A stretch of 24,107 nucleotides of DNA from JAYQPQ01 sp038145405 (lineage in GTDB: Bacteria > Pseudomonadota > Gammaproteobacteria > Pseudomonadales > GM7GCV1): NCBI GenBank assembly GCA_038145405.1, contig JAYQPQ010000028.1, positions 1-24,107 of the forward strand, in the 5' to 3' direction. Positions 6,442 to 14,913 of this stretch are shown one piece after another. How positions within the stretch are numbered: position 1 is the stretch's first letter; each line of letters opens with the position of its first letter. Below the pieces are notes generated by a model that saw only the letters and a list, made by a program, of their open reading frames with translations, was not told the origin of the DNA and made no database searches. Both the position numbers and the translations under genes were made by a program.

Positions 6442-9053
6442 CAGTCGCCCCGCACCACCCAGCGGCCATCCTGATAATCGGCGCGCCAACCGGTCGGTTT
6501 GCCGTCCACTTCGCTGCGCACATAGGACATGCCGGACTTCTTGTCAAAACGCACGACCGTGTCGCGCCCTTCGGCATCCTGTCGCGGAGCCGAAAAGAGG
6601 TGGGCATATTTGGGGTCGATGGCAGCTTGATGCGGCAGCAACTCACTCACCAAGGGTGCCCGCGTTTCGCGATGGCGCGGATACTGCGAGGCTGCCAGAA
6701 ACAAACCGCTGGCACCGTCGCGCAGCAGGTAGTGATCGTCGACCTTCTCGCAGCGCAGTTCCGGCATCGGCACCGGATCCATCTTCGGCGGTGCCGGCTG
6801 TCCATTGCGCAACAATTTGCGCGTGTTCTTGCAGTCGGGAGAAGTACAACCAAAATACTTGCCGAACCGGCCAGTTTTAAGCTGCATTTGACTACCGCAC
6901 TTGTCACACTCCAGCACCGGGCCGTCGTAGCCTTTCAGCTTGAATTCGCCCTGCTCCAACAGGTAGCCGTCACAGTCCGGGTTGTTGCCGCAGACGTGCA
7001 GGCGACGCTGGGCGTCCATGAGATAGGCGTCCATCGCCGTATGGCACTTGGGGCAGCGCTTCTTGTCATGCAACTGACGGGTTTCAGCTTCTTCATCGGC
7101 ATCGGCTGGCAGAACTTCATCGCCAGACACCAGATTGACCGTCTGCTTGCAGCGCTCCTTGGGTGGCAAGGCATAACCGGAACATCCCAGGAACACACCG
7201 GTGGACGCCGTGCGAATCTGCATGGGGCGACCACAGGTGGCGCAGGGGATATCGGTCAGCGTCGCGTCGTTGCCGCGCATGGAAGTCTCGGCGCGGCTCA
7301 ATTGCCCGACAAAGTCGGCGTAAAAGGCATCGAGCGTGGCAATCCAATCCTGGCCGCCGGAGGCAATGCGGTCAAGATTCTCCTCCATGCGTGCAGTAAA
7401 GGAGTAATCCATCAGATCCTGAAAATTTTCCTGCAGGCGATCTGACACAATCTCGCCGATCTTCTCGACGTAGAAGCGGCGTTTTTCCAGGCGCACATAG
7501 CCGCGCTCCTGAATGGTGGAAATGATGCTGGCGTAGGTCGATGGACGACCGATGCCGCGCTTTTCCAGCTCGCGCACTAGGGCCGCTTCGCTGTAGCGGG
7601 CCGGCGGCTTGGTGAAATGCTGGACGGGATCCAGCTTGAGCAGTTGCAGCGACTCGCCCACTTGTAAATCCGGCAGCTCGCGGTCGTCTTCGTTCTTGCT
7701 GTAGGGCGGCAGCACGCGCTGAAAGCCGTCAAATCGCACGACGCGGCCCGTGGCGCGCAAGTCGAAATCACCGGCACGGACATCGACGCGCGTCACGGTA
7801 AATTCGGCCGGATTCATCTGACAGGCGACAAAGTGCTGCCAGATTAGCTGGTAAAGTTTGCGTGCATCTGCCTCCATATCCTGCAGACGTTCTGGTTGTA
7901 CCCGGACATCCGACGGACGTATGGCTTCGTGCGCTTCCTGCGCACCCTCGCGACTGCCGTAGCGCAGTGGCTCCTGCGGTAGGTAGCTGGCACCAAAACT
8001 GGATTCGATGTAGCTGCGGCAGTCGCTCAGGGCATCTTCGCTCAGGTTGGTCGAGTCGGTTCGCATGTAGGTGATGTGCCCGGCCTCATACAGCCGCTGT
8101 GCCAGCACCATGGTTTTTTTCACGCCGAATCCGAGACGCGTGCTGGCGGCCTGCTGCAGGGTCGAGGTAATGAGCGGCGCCGGCGCCTTGGCGCGCGAAG
8201 GGCGATCCTCCCTGTGCCCCACCTTGAATTCTGCGGGCGCCAGACGCTCTACCGCCGCCTGGGCCTGGGCCTGGTTTACCGGCCGGAACTTCTCGCCATC
8301 AGCAGTGGTGACCTGGAAGCGCACCGCAGCTCGACCAGCGGCCTGTAGATCGGCGTGCAGGGTCCAGTATTCCTCCGGATCAAAGGCATGAATTTCCCGC
8401 TCGCGCTCAACCAGCAGGCGCAATGCGACTGACTGTACGCGCCCGGCAGACAACCCGCGGGCGATCTTGCTCCACAGCAGGGGCGACAGCATGAATCCGA
8501 CCACGCGGTCGAGAAAACGTCTGGCCTGTTGCGCATTGACGCGATTCAGATTCAGTTGTGCAGGTTGTTCAAAAGCTTCTGTAATGGCGCGCTTGGTAAT
8601 TTCGTTGAACACCACGCGACGGAAACGACTGTCGTCACCGCCGATGATTTCACGCAAATGCCAGGCAATGGCCTCCCCTTCGCGGTCAAGATCTGTCGCC
8701 AGATAAACTTGCGGCGCACTCGCCGCCAGCTTGCGCAGTTCGGCAACGACCTTTTCCTTGCCAGGCAGCACCTGATAATCGGCACGCCAGCCCTGCTCGG
8801 GATTAATGCCCATGCGCCGCACCAACTGTTGGCGCGCCTTGTCACTCTTGTACTGCGCCTTCTCCTCTGCGTCCATGCCACGCGTGCGGGCCGCCTCGCG
8901 CGCACGGTCGCGGGAATCGGTAGTCGCACTGCCCGAGGTCGGCAGATCGCGAATGTGACCGATGCTGGACTTGACGATAAATTGATCGCCCAGATACTTA
9001 TTGATGGTCTTGGCCTTGGCAGGCGACTCGACGATGACCAGCGATTTGCTCAT
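6441..9053 (-). CDS. topA: DNA topoisomerase I (type IA)
   Basis: TopA relaxes negative supercoils by single-strand passage through a 5'-phosphotyrosine intermediate. The 870-residue protein (E. coli 865) has the Toprim domain with VIVESPAKAKTI (E9) and the metal-binding ATDLDREGEA (D121, D123, E125). The active-site tyrosine is Y329 in HITYMRTDSTNLS. Three C4 zinc ribbons follow at about C604/C607/C624/C635, C667/C670/C688/C694 and C716/C719/C736/C741. The C-terminal DNA-binding ribbons continue to the end. All catalytic residues are present. The ATG at 9053 opens the conserved MSKSLVIVESP start; its ribosome site is weak. The gene is followed by two small genes on the same strand, the first overlapping the stop. 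Confidence 0.98.
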   Translation of the reverse strand: MSKSLVIVESPAKAKTINKYLGDQFIVKSSIGHIRDLPTSGSATTDSRDRAREAARTRGMDAEEKAQYKSDKARQQLVRRMGINPEQGWRADYQVLPGKEKVVAELRKLAASAPQVYLATDLDREGEAIAWHLREIIGGDDSRFRRVVFNEITKRAITEAFEQPAQLNLNRVNAQQARRFLDRVVGFMLSPLLWSKIARGLSAGRVQSVALRLLVEREREIHAFDPEEYWTLHADLQAAGRAAVRFQVTTADGEKFRPVNQAQAQAAVERLAPAEFKVGHREDRPSRAKAPAPLITSTLQQAASTRLGFGVKKTMVLAQRLYEAGHITYMRTDSTNLSEDALSDCRSYIESSFGASYLPQEPLRYGSREGAQEAHEAIRPSDVRVQPERLQDMEADARKLYQLIWQHFVACQMNPAEFTVTRVDVRAGDFDLRATGRVVRFDGFQRVLPPYSKNEDDRELPDLQVGESLQLLKLDPVQHFTKPPARYSEAALVRELEKRGIGRPSTYASIISTIQERGYVRLEKRRFYVEKIGEIVSDRLQENFQDLMDYSFTARMEENLDRIASGGQDWIATLDAFYADFVGQLSRAETSMRGNDATLTDIPCATCGRPMQIRTASTGVFLGCSGYALPPKERCKQTVNLVSGDEVLPADADEEAETRQLHDKKRCPKCHTAMDAYLMDAQRRLHVCGNNPDCDGYLLEQGEFKLKGYDGPVLECDKCGSQMQLKTGRFGKYFGCTSPDCKNTRKLLRNGQPAPPKMDPVPMPELRCEKVDDHYLLRDGASGLFLAASQYPRHRETRAPLVSELLPHQAAIDPKYAHLFSAPRQDAEGRDTVVRFDKKSGMSYVRSEVDGKPTGWRADYQDGRWVVRGD

Positions 9054-9096
9054 AAATTAGCCAGGGTGGATTGAACCGTAGGGGTCAGGATTGCCG

Positions 9097-9123
9097 GGAG
9101 GGTCGGACGACCTCTCCTTTTTT
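9097..9123 (+). terminator. Terminator-like hairpin with T tract, plus-strand orientation, upstream of topA
   Basis: GGAG-GGTCG (9097-9105) pairs with CGACC-T-CTCC (9108-9117) with one bulged T, and six T follow (9118-9123). This has the form of a Rho-independent terminator reading rightwards, but no plus-strand gene precedes it. It may stop antisense transcription, or the hairpin may serve in the topA leader on the other strand. Confidence 0.4.
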
Positions 9124-9153
9124 ATTAATGCCGGTGAACGCCAGAAAAGTAAA
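9124..9153 (-). promoter_or_regulatory. Candidate topA promoter
   Basis: On the minus strand TTTACT (9153-9148) and ATTAAT (9129-9124) are 18 bases apart, each four of six to consensus, in an AT-rich island after the terminator of the previous gene. Transcripts would start close to the hairpin at 9097-9117, putting it at the very 5' end of the topA mRNA. This is a weak prediction. Confidence 0.25.
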
Positions 9154-9174
9154 GCAGCCTGTTTTTCGAGGCTG
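9145..9174 (-). terminator. Rho-independent terminator of the 165-residue membrane protein gene
   Basis: Two bases after the stop codon, the minus strand reads CAGCCT (9174-9169), an eight-base A-rich loop, AGGCTG (9160-9155), then CTTTACTTTT (9154-9145). The six-pair stem with a T-rich tail fits an intrinsic terminator, which would separate this gene from topA. Confidence 0.5.
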
Positions 9175-9175
9175 A

Positions 9176-9673
9176 TCAATACTCCGACCGGAGCGACGAT
9201 TTTTCCGGCGTCGCTGTGCAGCGCTCAACCGTCCAGCGCTCGACAAATTCCAGGTATTGCGCGATTTGCTCCAGCAGCTGAACACCGCCGCTCTCATCCC
9301 AGGCAACCAGCACATCGCCGGAACCCGCAGCCACCAGGCGACAGCCGTTGGGCAGGCTCGCGAGCTGTTGCCGAAGTGCGACGTCGGGCTGGCGAAAGCA
9401 CCCATTCGAGGCCTGAATTTGGCCGTTCTCGTCACGCCAGATCCAGCCCTGGCAGCCCGGCAGCGCGCGCGACCGGTAACGCCGATAGGCCACCAGGCGA
9501 GAATGATCATAGCCAGTTTCGAGCTTCAGCTGACTGCCAAGCGTAATCCGCATTCCGCGCTTCATCGCTTGCTCACGCAGGCCGGCCAGACGCTTCTGAT
9601 GGGGCGAGGGTTTCACCGCGAGAATACCGCCCCAAATAAAGAGAAACGCCAGAATCAAGGCTAACCAGACCAT
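9176..9673 (-). CDS. Membrane-anchored conserved protein of unknown function
   Basis: The 165-residue product begins with one hydrophobic segment (MVWLALILAFLFIWGGILAV) followed by KPSPHQKRLAGLREQA, so it is probably anchored in the inner membrane by its N-terminus. The C-terminal region (LETGYDHSRLVAYRRYR, WIWRDENG, LPNGCRLVAAGSGDVLVAWDE) looks like a mixed alpha/beta domain that I cannot assign. Proteins of this form occur beside topA in Pseudomonas as far as I recall. The ATG at 9673 is chosen because GGAG lies five bases upstream and the membrane segment follows at once; the frame extends to 9769 without a ribosome site. It is divergent from slt, with a 95-base shared promoter region, and ends in its own terminator. 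Confidence 0.7.
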   Translation of the reverse strand: MVWLALILAFLFIWGGILAVKPSPHQKRLAGLREQAMKRGMRITLGSQLKLETGYDHSRLVAYRRYRSRALPGCQGWIWRDENGQIQASNGCFRQPDVALRQQLASLPNGCRLVAAGSGDVLVAWDESGGVQLLEQIAQYLEFVERWTVERCTATPEKSSLRSEY

Positions 9674-9709
9674 AGAAACTCCACCGGAAGACGCGCCGCG
9701 TGCCCCATC

Positions 9710-9739
9710 TTGAAGCCACTCGGCAGCAAGAGGTACATT
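9710..9739 (+). promoter_or_regulatory. Candidate slt promoter
   Basis: TTGAAG (9710-9715) and TACATT (9734-9739) are 18 bases apart, each four of six to consensus. A start near 9746 would leave a leader of about 23 bases carrying the GAGGGG ribosome site. This is the best pair in the 95-base divergent region; I found none as good for the leftward gene. Confidence 0.35.
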
Positions 9740-9768
9740 AGCACGCAAAGCATAAGAGGGGTTTTGCA

Positions 9769-11712
9769 TTGCGCCTGCTTTTGAGCGTACTGATCGGCTG
9801 TTCCCTGCTCTGGTGCCCTTTACTTCAATCGGCAGAGCCGGAAGCGCTGGGCAATCTTCGCGCTACATTTCTCGAGGGTGAACGGGCTGCAAGCCAGGGC
9901 CAAACCCTGCTCGCTCGACAACACCTTCAGCACCTCCGGGACGCCGACTATATTCTGGCGCCCTACCTCGAACTCAGCATCATGTTGATCGACCTCCACC
10001 GGGTGCCCGACGCCGAGGCAACGGCGTTCATGCAGCAATATGCCGGCACCTGGCTCGGCGAAAAATTGCGCCTCAACTGGTTGGTCGTTCTGCGTTCGCG
10101 GCACGACTATCAGGGATACGTCGATCTCTTCGTGCCTGGCACCGGCACCGCGGCGCAGCAATGCTTTTATTACGAGGCGCTCTATCGGCTGGGGCAGCAA
10201 CAGCTAGCCTTCCAGGGCGCTCGCGATCTTTGGCTGGTTGGGGAGTCCCAATCCAGTGGCTGCGACTGGCTGTTCGCGCGCTGGCGCAGTTCCGATAGCT
10301 ATTCCGAAGAGATGCTGTGGCAGCGCTTTATTCTGGCGCGGCGTGCCGGTGAAACGGCGCTTGGGCGCTACCTGGAAAGCATCGTGCACGACCCGCAGAT
10401 CAAGCTGCGCATGCAGGCCTATCACAAGATTCGCGCTGAACCCGAGGTGTTGGCCAACACCCAGGCCTTTATCGACGGCGGTATCGCCTATTCAGAAGTG
10501 ATCGCTCAGGGGCTGCGCAATCTGGCGGAACGCGATCTGGAGCTGAGCCTGCGACTCTGGCCGACCTATCAGCGGGCTGGCGTCATGGCTGTGGATGACC
10601 AGGCCTACGCCATGGAAGCCTTGCTCGAGCAATTGCACGACCGCGGTCGCGACAGCGACGCCCTGGGGCTGGCACGACAGCATCCCAACCTGTTGCGCAC
10701 GGACCGCATTGCGCAACATATGGCCTACGCAGCCCGCCGCTCGTCCTGGCGTTCCGTCCTGGCCTGGCTCGATCTGATTCCGCCTTCAAGTGCCACAGAT
10801 GAAGCCTGGGTGTATTGGCGTGCACGCGCCAGCTATGCCCTCGGCGAGGATGCCAGTCCACTCTTCGAACAGCTCGCCGGACAACGTTCCTATTACGGTT
10901 TCCTTGCCAGCCTGCAGACGCGCCGCGGTTTCAATCTGAACGATCGCTCTTCGCCCCCGCGCACCGACTGGCAACCTGAACCCCGCGTGGCGCAGGCCCT
11001 GAAAAGCGCGATCGAGCTGGAATCGGTTGGCTACAGTGTCAATGCCCGCTTGAGCTGGCAGCACGCCATGCGCCTGCTCAGCGAGGAGGAGGCGGTGCAG
11101 GCGGCCTGGTGGGCCAGCGCATCCGGCTATCACTTCCTGGCTATCCAAGCCACTATCGAAACAGGCGCCTGGGACCAGTTGGATATCCGCTTCCCCTTGG
11201 CTTACCTGGATGAATTTTCCCAGTCGGCTGACCGCGAACAGATGCCACTGGCATGGCTCTTTGCCATCTCGCGGCAGGAAAGCAGTTTTGCGGCGGATAT
11301 TCAGTCCCCTGCCGGCGCTCGCGGACTGATGCAGCTGATGCCCGGTACGGCGCGCGAAATGGCGCGCCAGGCCGATCTGGCCTACGAAAGCCAGCGCCTG
11401 ACGGAGCCGGACTACAACATTCGCCTGGGGACTTCTTATCTGGCCATGGCTTATCAGGAACTGCAGAGCAATCCAGTCTGGGCAACGGCCGCCTACAATG
11501 CTGGCATCGCCCGCGTGAAATCCTGGCTGCGTGCCGAACCGGAGTCGCTGCCTCTGGACGTCTGGATCGAATCCATTCCCTTTAACGAAACCCGCAACTA
11601 CGTCAAGAACGTGCTGGCCTACTCGGTGATCTACGGCGCCAAGCTGGGCCAACCCTCGCTGATGGAAATACTGGGACCGCAATTCTTTACCGCCTGGCCG
11701 AGCCAGGGTTAG
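9769..11712 (+). CDS. slt: Lytic murein transglycosylase, Slt70 type
   Basis: Slt cleaves the MurNAc-GlcNAc bond of periplasmic peptidoglycan to form 1,6-anhydromuropeptides, the substrates later trimmed by NagZ. Length 647 matches E. coli Slt (645 with signal). A signal peptide (MRLLLSVLIGCSLLW..., hydrophobic to about residue 20) leads into a long helical superhelix (about 30-470). The catalytic SLT domain follows, with E504 in AISRQESSF and then GARGLMQLMPGTA, NIRLGTSYL and ATAAYNAG. The start is TTG at 9769: GAGGGG lies seven bases upstream and an in-frame stop at 9739 excludes anything longer except codons without start potential. A lipobox-like LIGC occurs at residues 8-11, but the segment before it is very short. 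tatD follows after 11 bases. Confidence 0.95.
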   Translation: MRLLLSVLIGCSLLWCPLLQSAEPEALGNLRATFLEGERAASQGQTLLARQHLQHLRDADYILAPYLELSIMLIDLHRVPDAEATAFMQQYAGTWLGEKLRLNWLVVLRSRHDYQGYVDLFVPGTGTAAQQCFYYEALYRLGQQQLAFQGARDLWLVGESQSSGCDWLFARWRSSDSYSEEMLWQRFILARRAGETALGRYLESIVHDPQIKLRMQAYHKIRAEPEVLANTQAFIDGGIAYSEVIAQGLRNLAERDLELSLRLWPTYQRAGVMAVDDQAYAMEALLEQLHDRGRDSDALGLARQHPNLLRTDRIAQHMAYAARRSSWRSVLAWLDLIPPSSATDEAWVYWRARASYALGEDASPLFEQLAGQRSYYGFLASLQTRRGFNLNDRSSPPRTDWQPEPRVAQALKSAIELESVGYSVNARLSWQHAMRLLSEEEAVQAAWWASASGYHFLAIQATIETGAWDQLDIRFPLAYLDEFSQSADREQMPLAWLFAISRQESSFAADIQSPAGARGLMQLMPGTAREMARQADLAYESQRLTEPDYNIRLGTSYLAMAYQELQSNPVWATAAYNAGIARVKSWLRAEPESLPLDVWIESIPFNETRNYVKNVLAYSVIYGAKLGQPSLMEILGPQFFTAWPSQG

Positions 11713-11723
11713 TCACAGCCGGC

Positions 11724-12521
11724 GTGTTTGATATTGGCGTCAATCTGACCAGCGGCCAGCTGGCAGGCGATCTCGACGAGGTAGTGGCGCACGCTCATGG
11801 CGCCGGCATCCGGGGCATGGCCATAACCGGGACAGATCTGGAGGACAGCCGCGCCGCGCTCGCTCTCTGCCGCCAGCTGCCGTCCCACTTCCCAGGCCTG
11901 CTCTGCAGCACCGCCGGCGTCCACCCCCATCACGCCAAATCCTGGAGCAGCCAGGTACAGGACGAAATTCTGGCGCTCTGCGCCGATCCCCAGGTGCGCG
12001 CTGTCGGCGAAACCGGACTCGACTACAACCGCAATTTTTCGCCCCGCGAGCGCCAATTGGAGGCCTTTGCCGCTCAGCTCGACATCGCCGCCCAGACTGG
12101 ACTTCCACTGTTTCTCCACGAACGCGATGCCTTCGAAGATCAAATTGCCCTGCTGCGCGAATTTCGCGCGCAGATAAGCGATGCCGTCGTGCATTGCTTT
12201 ACCGGAACGCGCGATCAATTGCATGCCTATCTGGAGCTGGATTTTTATATCGGCATCACCGGCTGGGTATGTGACGAACGCCGCGGCGTCGAGCTCGCCA
12301 CCATGGTCAGTGACATTCCGCTGTCGCGACTGCTGGTGGAAACCGATGCGCCCTGGCTGCTACCACGCAACATCGTTCCGCTTCCTTCGCAACGCCGCAA
12401 CGAACCAGCCTATCTGGTCTGGGTGCTGCGCAAACTCAGCGAATGCTATGGTGTTCCCGTCGAGGAACTGGCCGCGCGCACCGAGCAGAATGCCCTTAAC
12501 TTTTTCCGCCTGAAGCCCTAG
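11724..12521 (+). CDS. tatD: TatD-type 3'-5' DNase
   Basis: TatD is a metal-dependent amidohydrolase-fold nuclease linked to DNA repair and degradation. The 265-residue product is close to E. coli TatD itself rather than YcfH or YjjV: it starts FDIGVNLTS, without the HxH motif of other family members. It carries STAGVHPHHAKSW (metal ligands), AVGETGLDYNRNFSP (the E ligand), LPLFLHERDA, VHCFTGT, the TatD-specific ITGWVCDERRG, and ETDAPWLLPR with the last Asp ligand. The start is GTG at 11724; no strong ribosome site is visible, and the slt stop is 11 bases upstream, so coupling to slt is likely. The stop overlaps the 3' end of the convergent glutaredoxin-like gene. Confidence 0.94.
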   Translation: MFDIGVNLTSGQLAGDLDEVVAHAHGAGIRGMAITGTDLEDSRAALALCRQLPSHFPGLLCSTAGVHPHHAKSWSSQVQDEILALCADPQVRAVGETGLDYNRNFSPRERQLEAFAAQLDIAAQTGLPLFLHERDAFEDQIALLREFRAQISDAVVHCFTGTRDQLHAYLELDFYIGITGWVCDERRGVELATMVSDIPLSRLLVETDAPWLLPRNIVPLPSQRRNEPAYLVWVLRKLSECYGVPVEELAARTEQNALNFFRLKP

Positions 12522-12766
12522 GTCGGTTCCGCGAGAAAGTTTCGGATCGCCGCTTCATCAAAGGGCCAGAACAACTCTGCGCCGCTGTCTTCACGTCGCA
12601 GCACCGGGATCGCCAGACCGTAGCGCTTTTTCCATTCCAGGCGAGTGGTGACATCGCACAGGCGCAACTGGTCCGCCGGACCCAGACAGGGGCTCAGCAG
12701 GTCGAGCGCGCGCTCACAGAGACCGCAATGCGGGCCGCCGAACAAAATAATTTCACGCGGTGACAT
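12518..12766 (-). CDS. Small glutaredoxin-like protein (DUF836/thioredoxin fold)
   Basis: An 82-residue thioredoxin-fold protein with the redox motif CGLC near the N-terminus (FGGPHCGLCERALDLL), followed by LRLCDVTTRLEWKKRYG and the cis-proline loop IPVLRRE. This fits the short glutaredoxin-like family (DUF836), whose partners are mostly unknown; a thiol-disulfide role in the cytoplasm is inferred. The ATG lies inside the end of rlmL (14-base overlap), and no clear ribosome site precedes it, which suggests coupling to rlmL translation. The stop overlaps the tatD stop on the other strand. Confidence 0.85.
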   Translation of the reverse strand: MSPREIILFGGPHCGLCERALDLLSPCLGPADQLRLCDVTTRLEWKKRYGLAIPVLRREDSGAELFWPFDEAAIRNFLAEPT

Positions 12767-14900
12767 GGCGAATCAGCCAGCAGGAATGAATACCGGGATG
12801 GCGTTCGAAGTCCGGGTCGATGGACTGCTGCTGATAATCCTCCACGGCAAAATCCTGGCGCAGCGAATCGGCCAGCTTGAAGCCGCGTCGATTGGTGGAA
12901 AAAACCAGCACGCCGCCTGCGTCGAGGACTTGCATCGCACCACGCACCAGTTCCTCCTGGTCGCGTTCGACGTCGAGTACCTCCTCCATCCGCTTGGAGT
13001 TGGAGAAGGATGGCGGGTCCAGTAGGATCAGATCAAAACGCTGCTGGTGCGGCTCCCGTAGCCACTGCAGACAATCCTCGCGCTGTAGTCGATGCGTGCC
13101 GAGGTCGAGTCGATTCAGTTCAAAATTGCGCTGTGCCCAGCCCAGGTAGGTATTGGACATATCCAGGCTCAGCGATTCGCGGGCGCCGCCCAGGGCCGCC
13201 ATCACCGTGGCACTGGCGGTGTAGCAGAAGAGATTGAGAAAGCGTTTGCCCTTCGCCTGCTTGCGGATAAATCGCCGCACCGGGCGATGATCGAGGAATA
13301 GCCCGGTATCCAGATAATCGGTTAGGTTGATCACCAGGGGGGCGCCGGCTTCCGTGACGATGCATTCGCGCTGGCGCTCGGCCTCCTGCTTCTCGTATTG
13401 CTGCTGGCCGCGTTGGCGTTCGCGACGCCGCAACAGAATATTTTCAGCGGGAATTCCGGTGGCTAGACCAACTCCGGTGACAATCTCGTTGAGTCGGTGA
13501 CGCGCCAGGGCCGCATCCACCGTTTTTGGCGGCGCGTATTCCTGCACCAGGGCGTAGGTCGCTGCCTGGGCTTCGTAAATATCGACAGCCGCCGCGTACT
13601 CGGAAAGGTCGCGGTCGTAGCAGCGCCAGGCGGCAACGGCATTCTGTTTGCGCCAGGATTTCAGGCGCGCAGTATTTTTGCTGATACGGTTGGCGACCAT
13701 ACGCGCTCCCTCGGAGGGAGCGGTCTGCCCTGGGCTGCGCAAGAAGGCGTCCGGCGCAATCTGAAATAGATAGAGCTTGCACTCCAGGTTGCCGTTCAGA
13801 AAGCTCAGGCTGCGATGACTATGCATGCCCACCGCCTGACCCATGGCGGACTCGGTCGCCAGCACCGCCGCCTGCCAGCCGACAAAGCGATCGCGCAACA
13901 CCTCGCCCAACAGGCTATAGGTCTTCAGCGCCGAGGCGTGATCCTGTAAACGCTCGCCATAGGGTGGATTGGTGATGAGCAATCCGTGCGGCGCCGGTGC
14001 CTGCAGATCGCGCACATCGCATGGCTCGAGCTGGATCAGCCCGTCGAGACCGGCAGCTGACAGATTGCGTCGCGCCAGCTGGATAGTGCGGGTATCGCTA
14101 TCCGAGCCGTAGATATGGCCCTGCCAATTGGCGCGGCCGGCGGTCTCGCGTGCCAACGCAGCTTGACGCTGCGCTTGCCACAGGGGCTCGCTGTGGCCGC
14201 TCCAATGCTGAAATCCCCACGCTTCGCGGCTGATACCCGGCGCCCGATCGATAGCCATAGCGGCTGCCTCCAGCACCAGCGTGCCGCTGCCACACATGGG
14301 ATCCAGCAAGGTGTTGGCAAAGCGCTCGGCGTCCGGCCCGTCGGACCAACCAGCATAGTAGAGCAGCGCAGCAGCTAGGGACTCGCGCAGCGGCGCAGCA
14401 CCTGCCTCGCGTCGAAAGCCGCGCTTGTGCAAGCCCTCGCCGCTCAGATCCAGCGCAACTTCAGCCCTCCCCTTACGCAGTCGCACGCTGATGCGGCAAC
14501 CGGCCTCACCGCTGAGCTGAGGCGTCGGCCAGTCGTTCTCCCGGCACCAGTCCACCAGGCCATCCTTGAAGCGCAGGGCGCCAAAGTGCGTGTGGCGAAT
14601 GGCGGCGTTGGTACCGCTGAAATCAATTGCCACCTCGGATGGCTGCTGCAGCCAATCCTGCCAGGGCATAGCGAGGGCCATGGCGTAAAGTTCATCGCCG
14701 TCTTCCACCGCTTCGGTAGCCAAGGGCAGCAGCACGCGGCTGGCAACGCGCGACCAGAGGTTGATGCGGTACATCTCCTCCACACTGACCTCGACTTCGC
14801 AGCCCGCCCGGGTCGGCCTTGGCGAGCTGCAACCCAGACGCTGCAACTCGGCGGCGAGCAGGGGCTCCAGCCCGATAGCTGTGGATACAAAAACTTTCAT
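12753..14900 (-). CDS. rlmL: Bifunctional 23S rRNA methyltransferase RlmKL
   Basis: The protein methylates G2445 (N2, RlmL part) and G2069 (N7, RlmK part) of 23S rRNA. Over 715 residues there is an N-terminal ferredoxin-like/THUMP RNA-binding region (about 1-160) and the RlmL methyltransferase with DPMCGSGT (200-207) and the catalytic NPPY (311-314). A linker follows, then the RlmK half with FLNLFCYTASAT (554-565) and DPPSFSNSKRM (628-638). Length and order match the fused gammaproteobacterial protein. It starts at ATG 14900, 13 bases after the pyrD stop, and its end overlaps the glutaredoxin-like gene, so pyrD, rlmL and that gene probably form one transcript. Confidence 0.97.
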   Translation of the reverse strand: MKVFVSTAIGLEPLLAAELQRLGCSSPRPTRAGCEVEVSVEEMYRINLWSRVASRVLLPLATEAVEDGDELYAMALAMPWQDWLQQPSEVAIDFSGTNAAIRHTHFGALRFKDGLVDWCRENDWPTPQLSGEAGCRISVRLRKGRAEVALDLSGEGLHKRGFRREAGAAPLRESLAAALLYYAGWSDGPDAERFANTLLDPMCGSGTLVLEAAAMAIDRAPGISREAWGFQHWSGHSEPLWQAQRQAALARETAGRANWQGHIYGSDSDTRTIQLARRNLSAAGLDGLIQLEPCDVRDLQAPAPHGLLITNPPYGERLQDHASALKTYSLLGEVLRDRFVGWQAAVLATESAMGQAVGMHSHRSLSFLNGNLECKLYLFQIAPDAFLRSPGQTAPSEGARMVANRISKNTARLKSWRKQNAVAAWRCYDRDLSEYAAAVDIYEAQAATYALVQEYAPPKTVDAALARHRLNEIVTGVGLATGIPAENILLRRRERQRGQQQYEKQEAERQRECIVTEAGAPLVINLTDYLDTGLFLDHRPVRRFIRKQAKGKRFLNLFCYTASATVMAALGGARESLSLDMSNTYLGWAQRNFELNRLDLGTHRLQREDCLQWLREPHQQRFDLILLDPPSFSNSKRMEEVLDVERDQEELVRGAMQVLDAGGVLVFSTNRRGFKLADSLRQDFAVEDYQQQSIDPDFERHPGIHSCWLIRHVTA

Positions 14901-14913
14901 AGTTTGCAGCGCG

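Noticed and set aside
6600..7445. A 281-codon plus-strand frame inside topA
   Set aside because: Antisense to the zinc-ribbon region of topA, where all catalytic and metal-binding residues are intact on the other strand.
10786..11682. A 298-codon minus-strand frame inside slt
   Set aside because: Antisense of the conserved Slt catalytic region in GC-rich DNA; its product has no recognisable domain.
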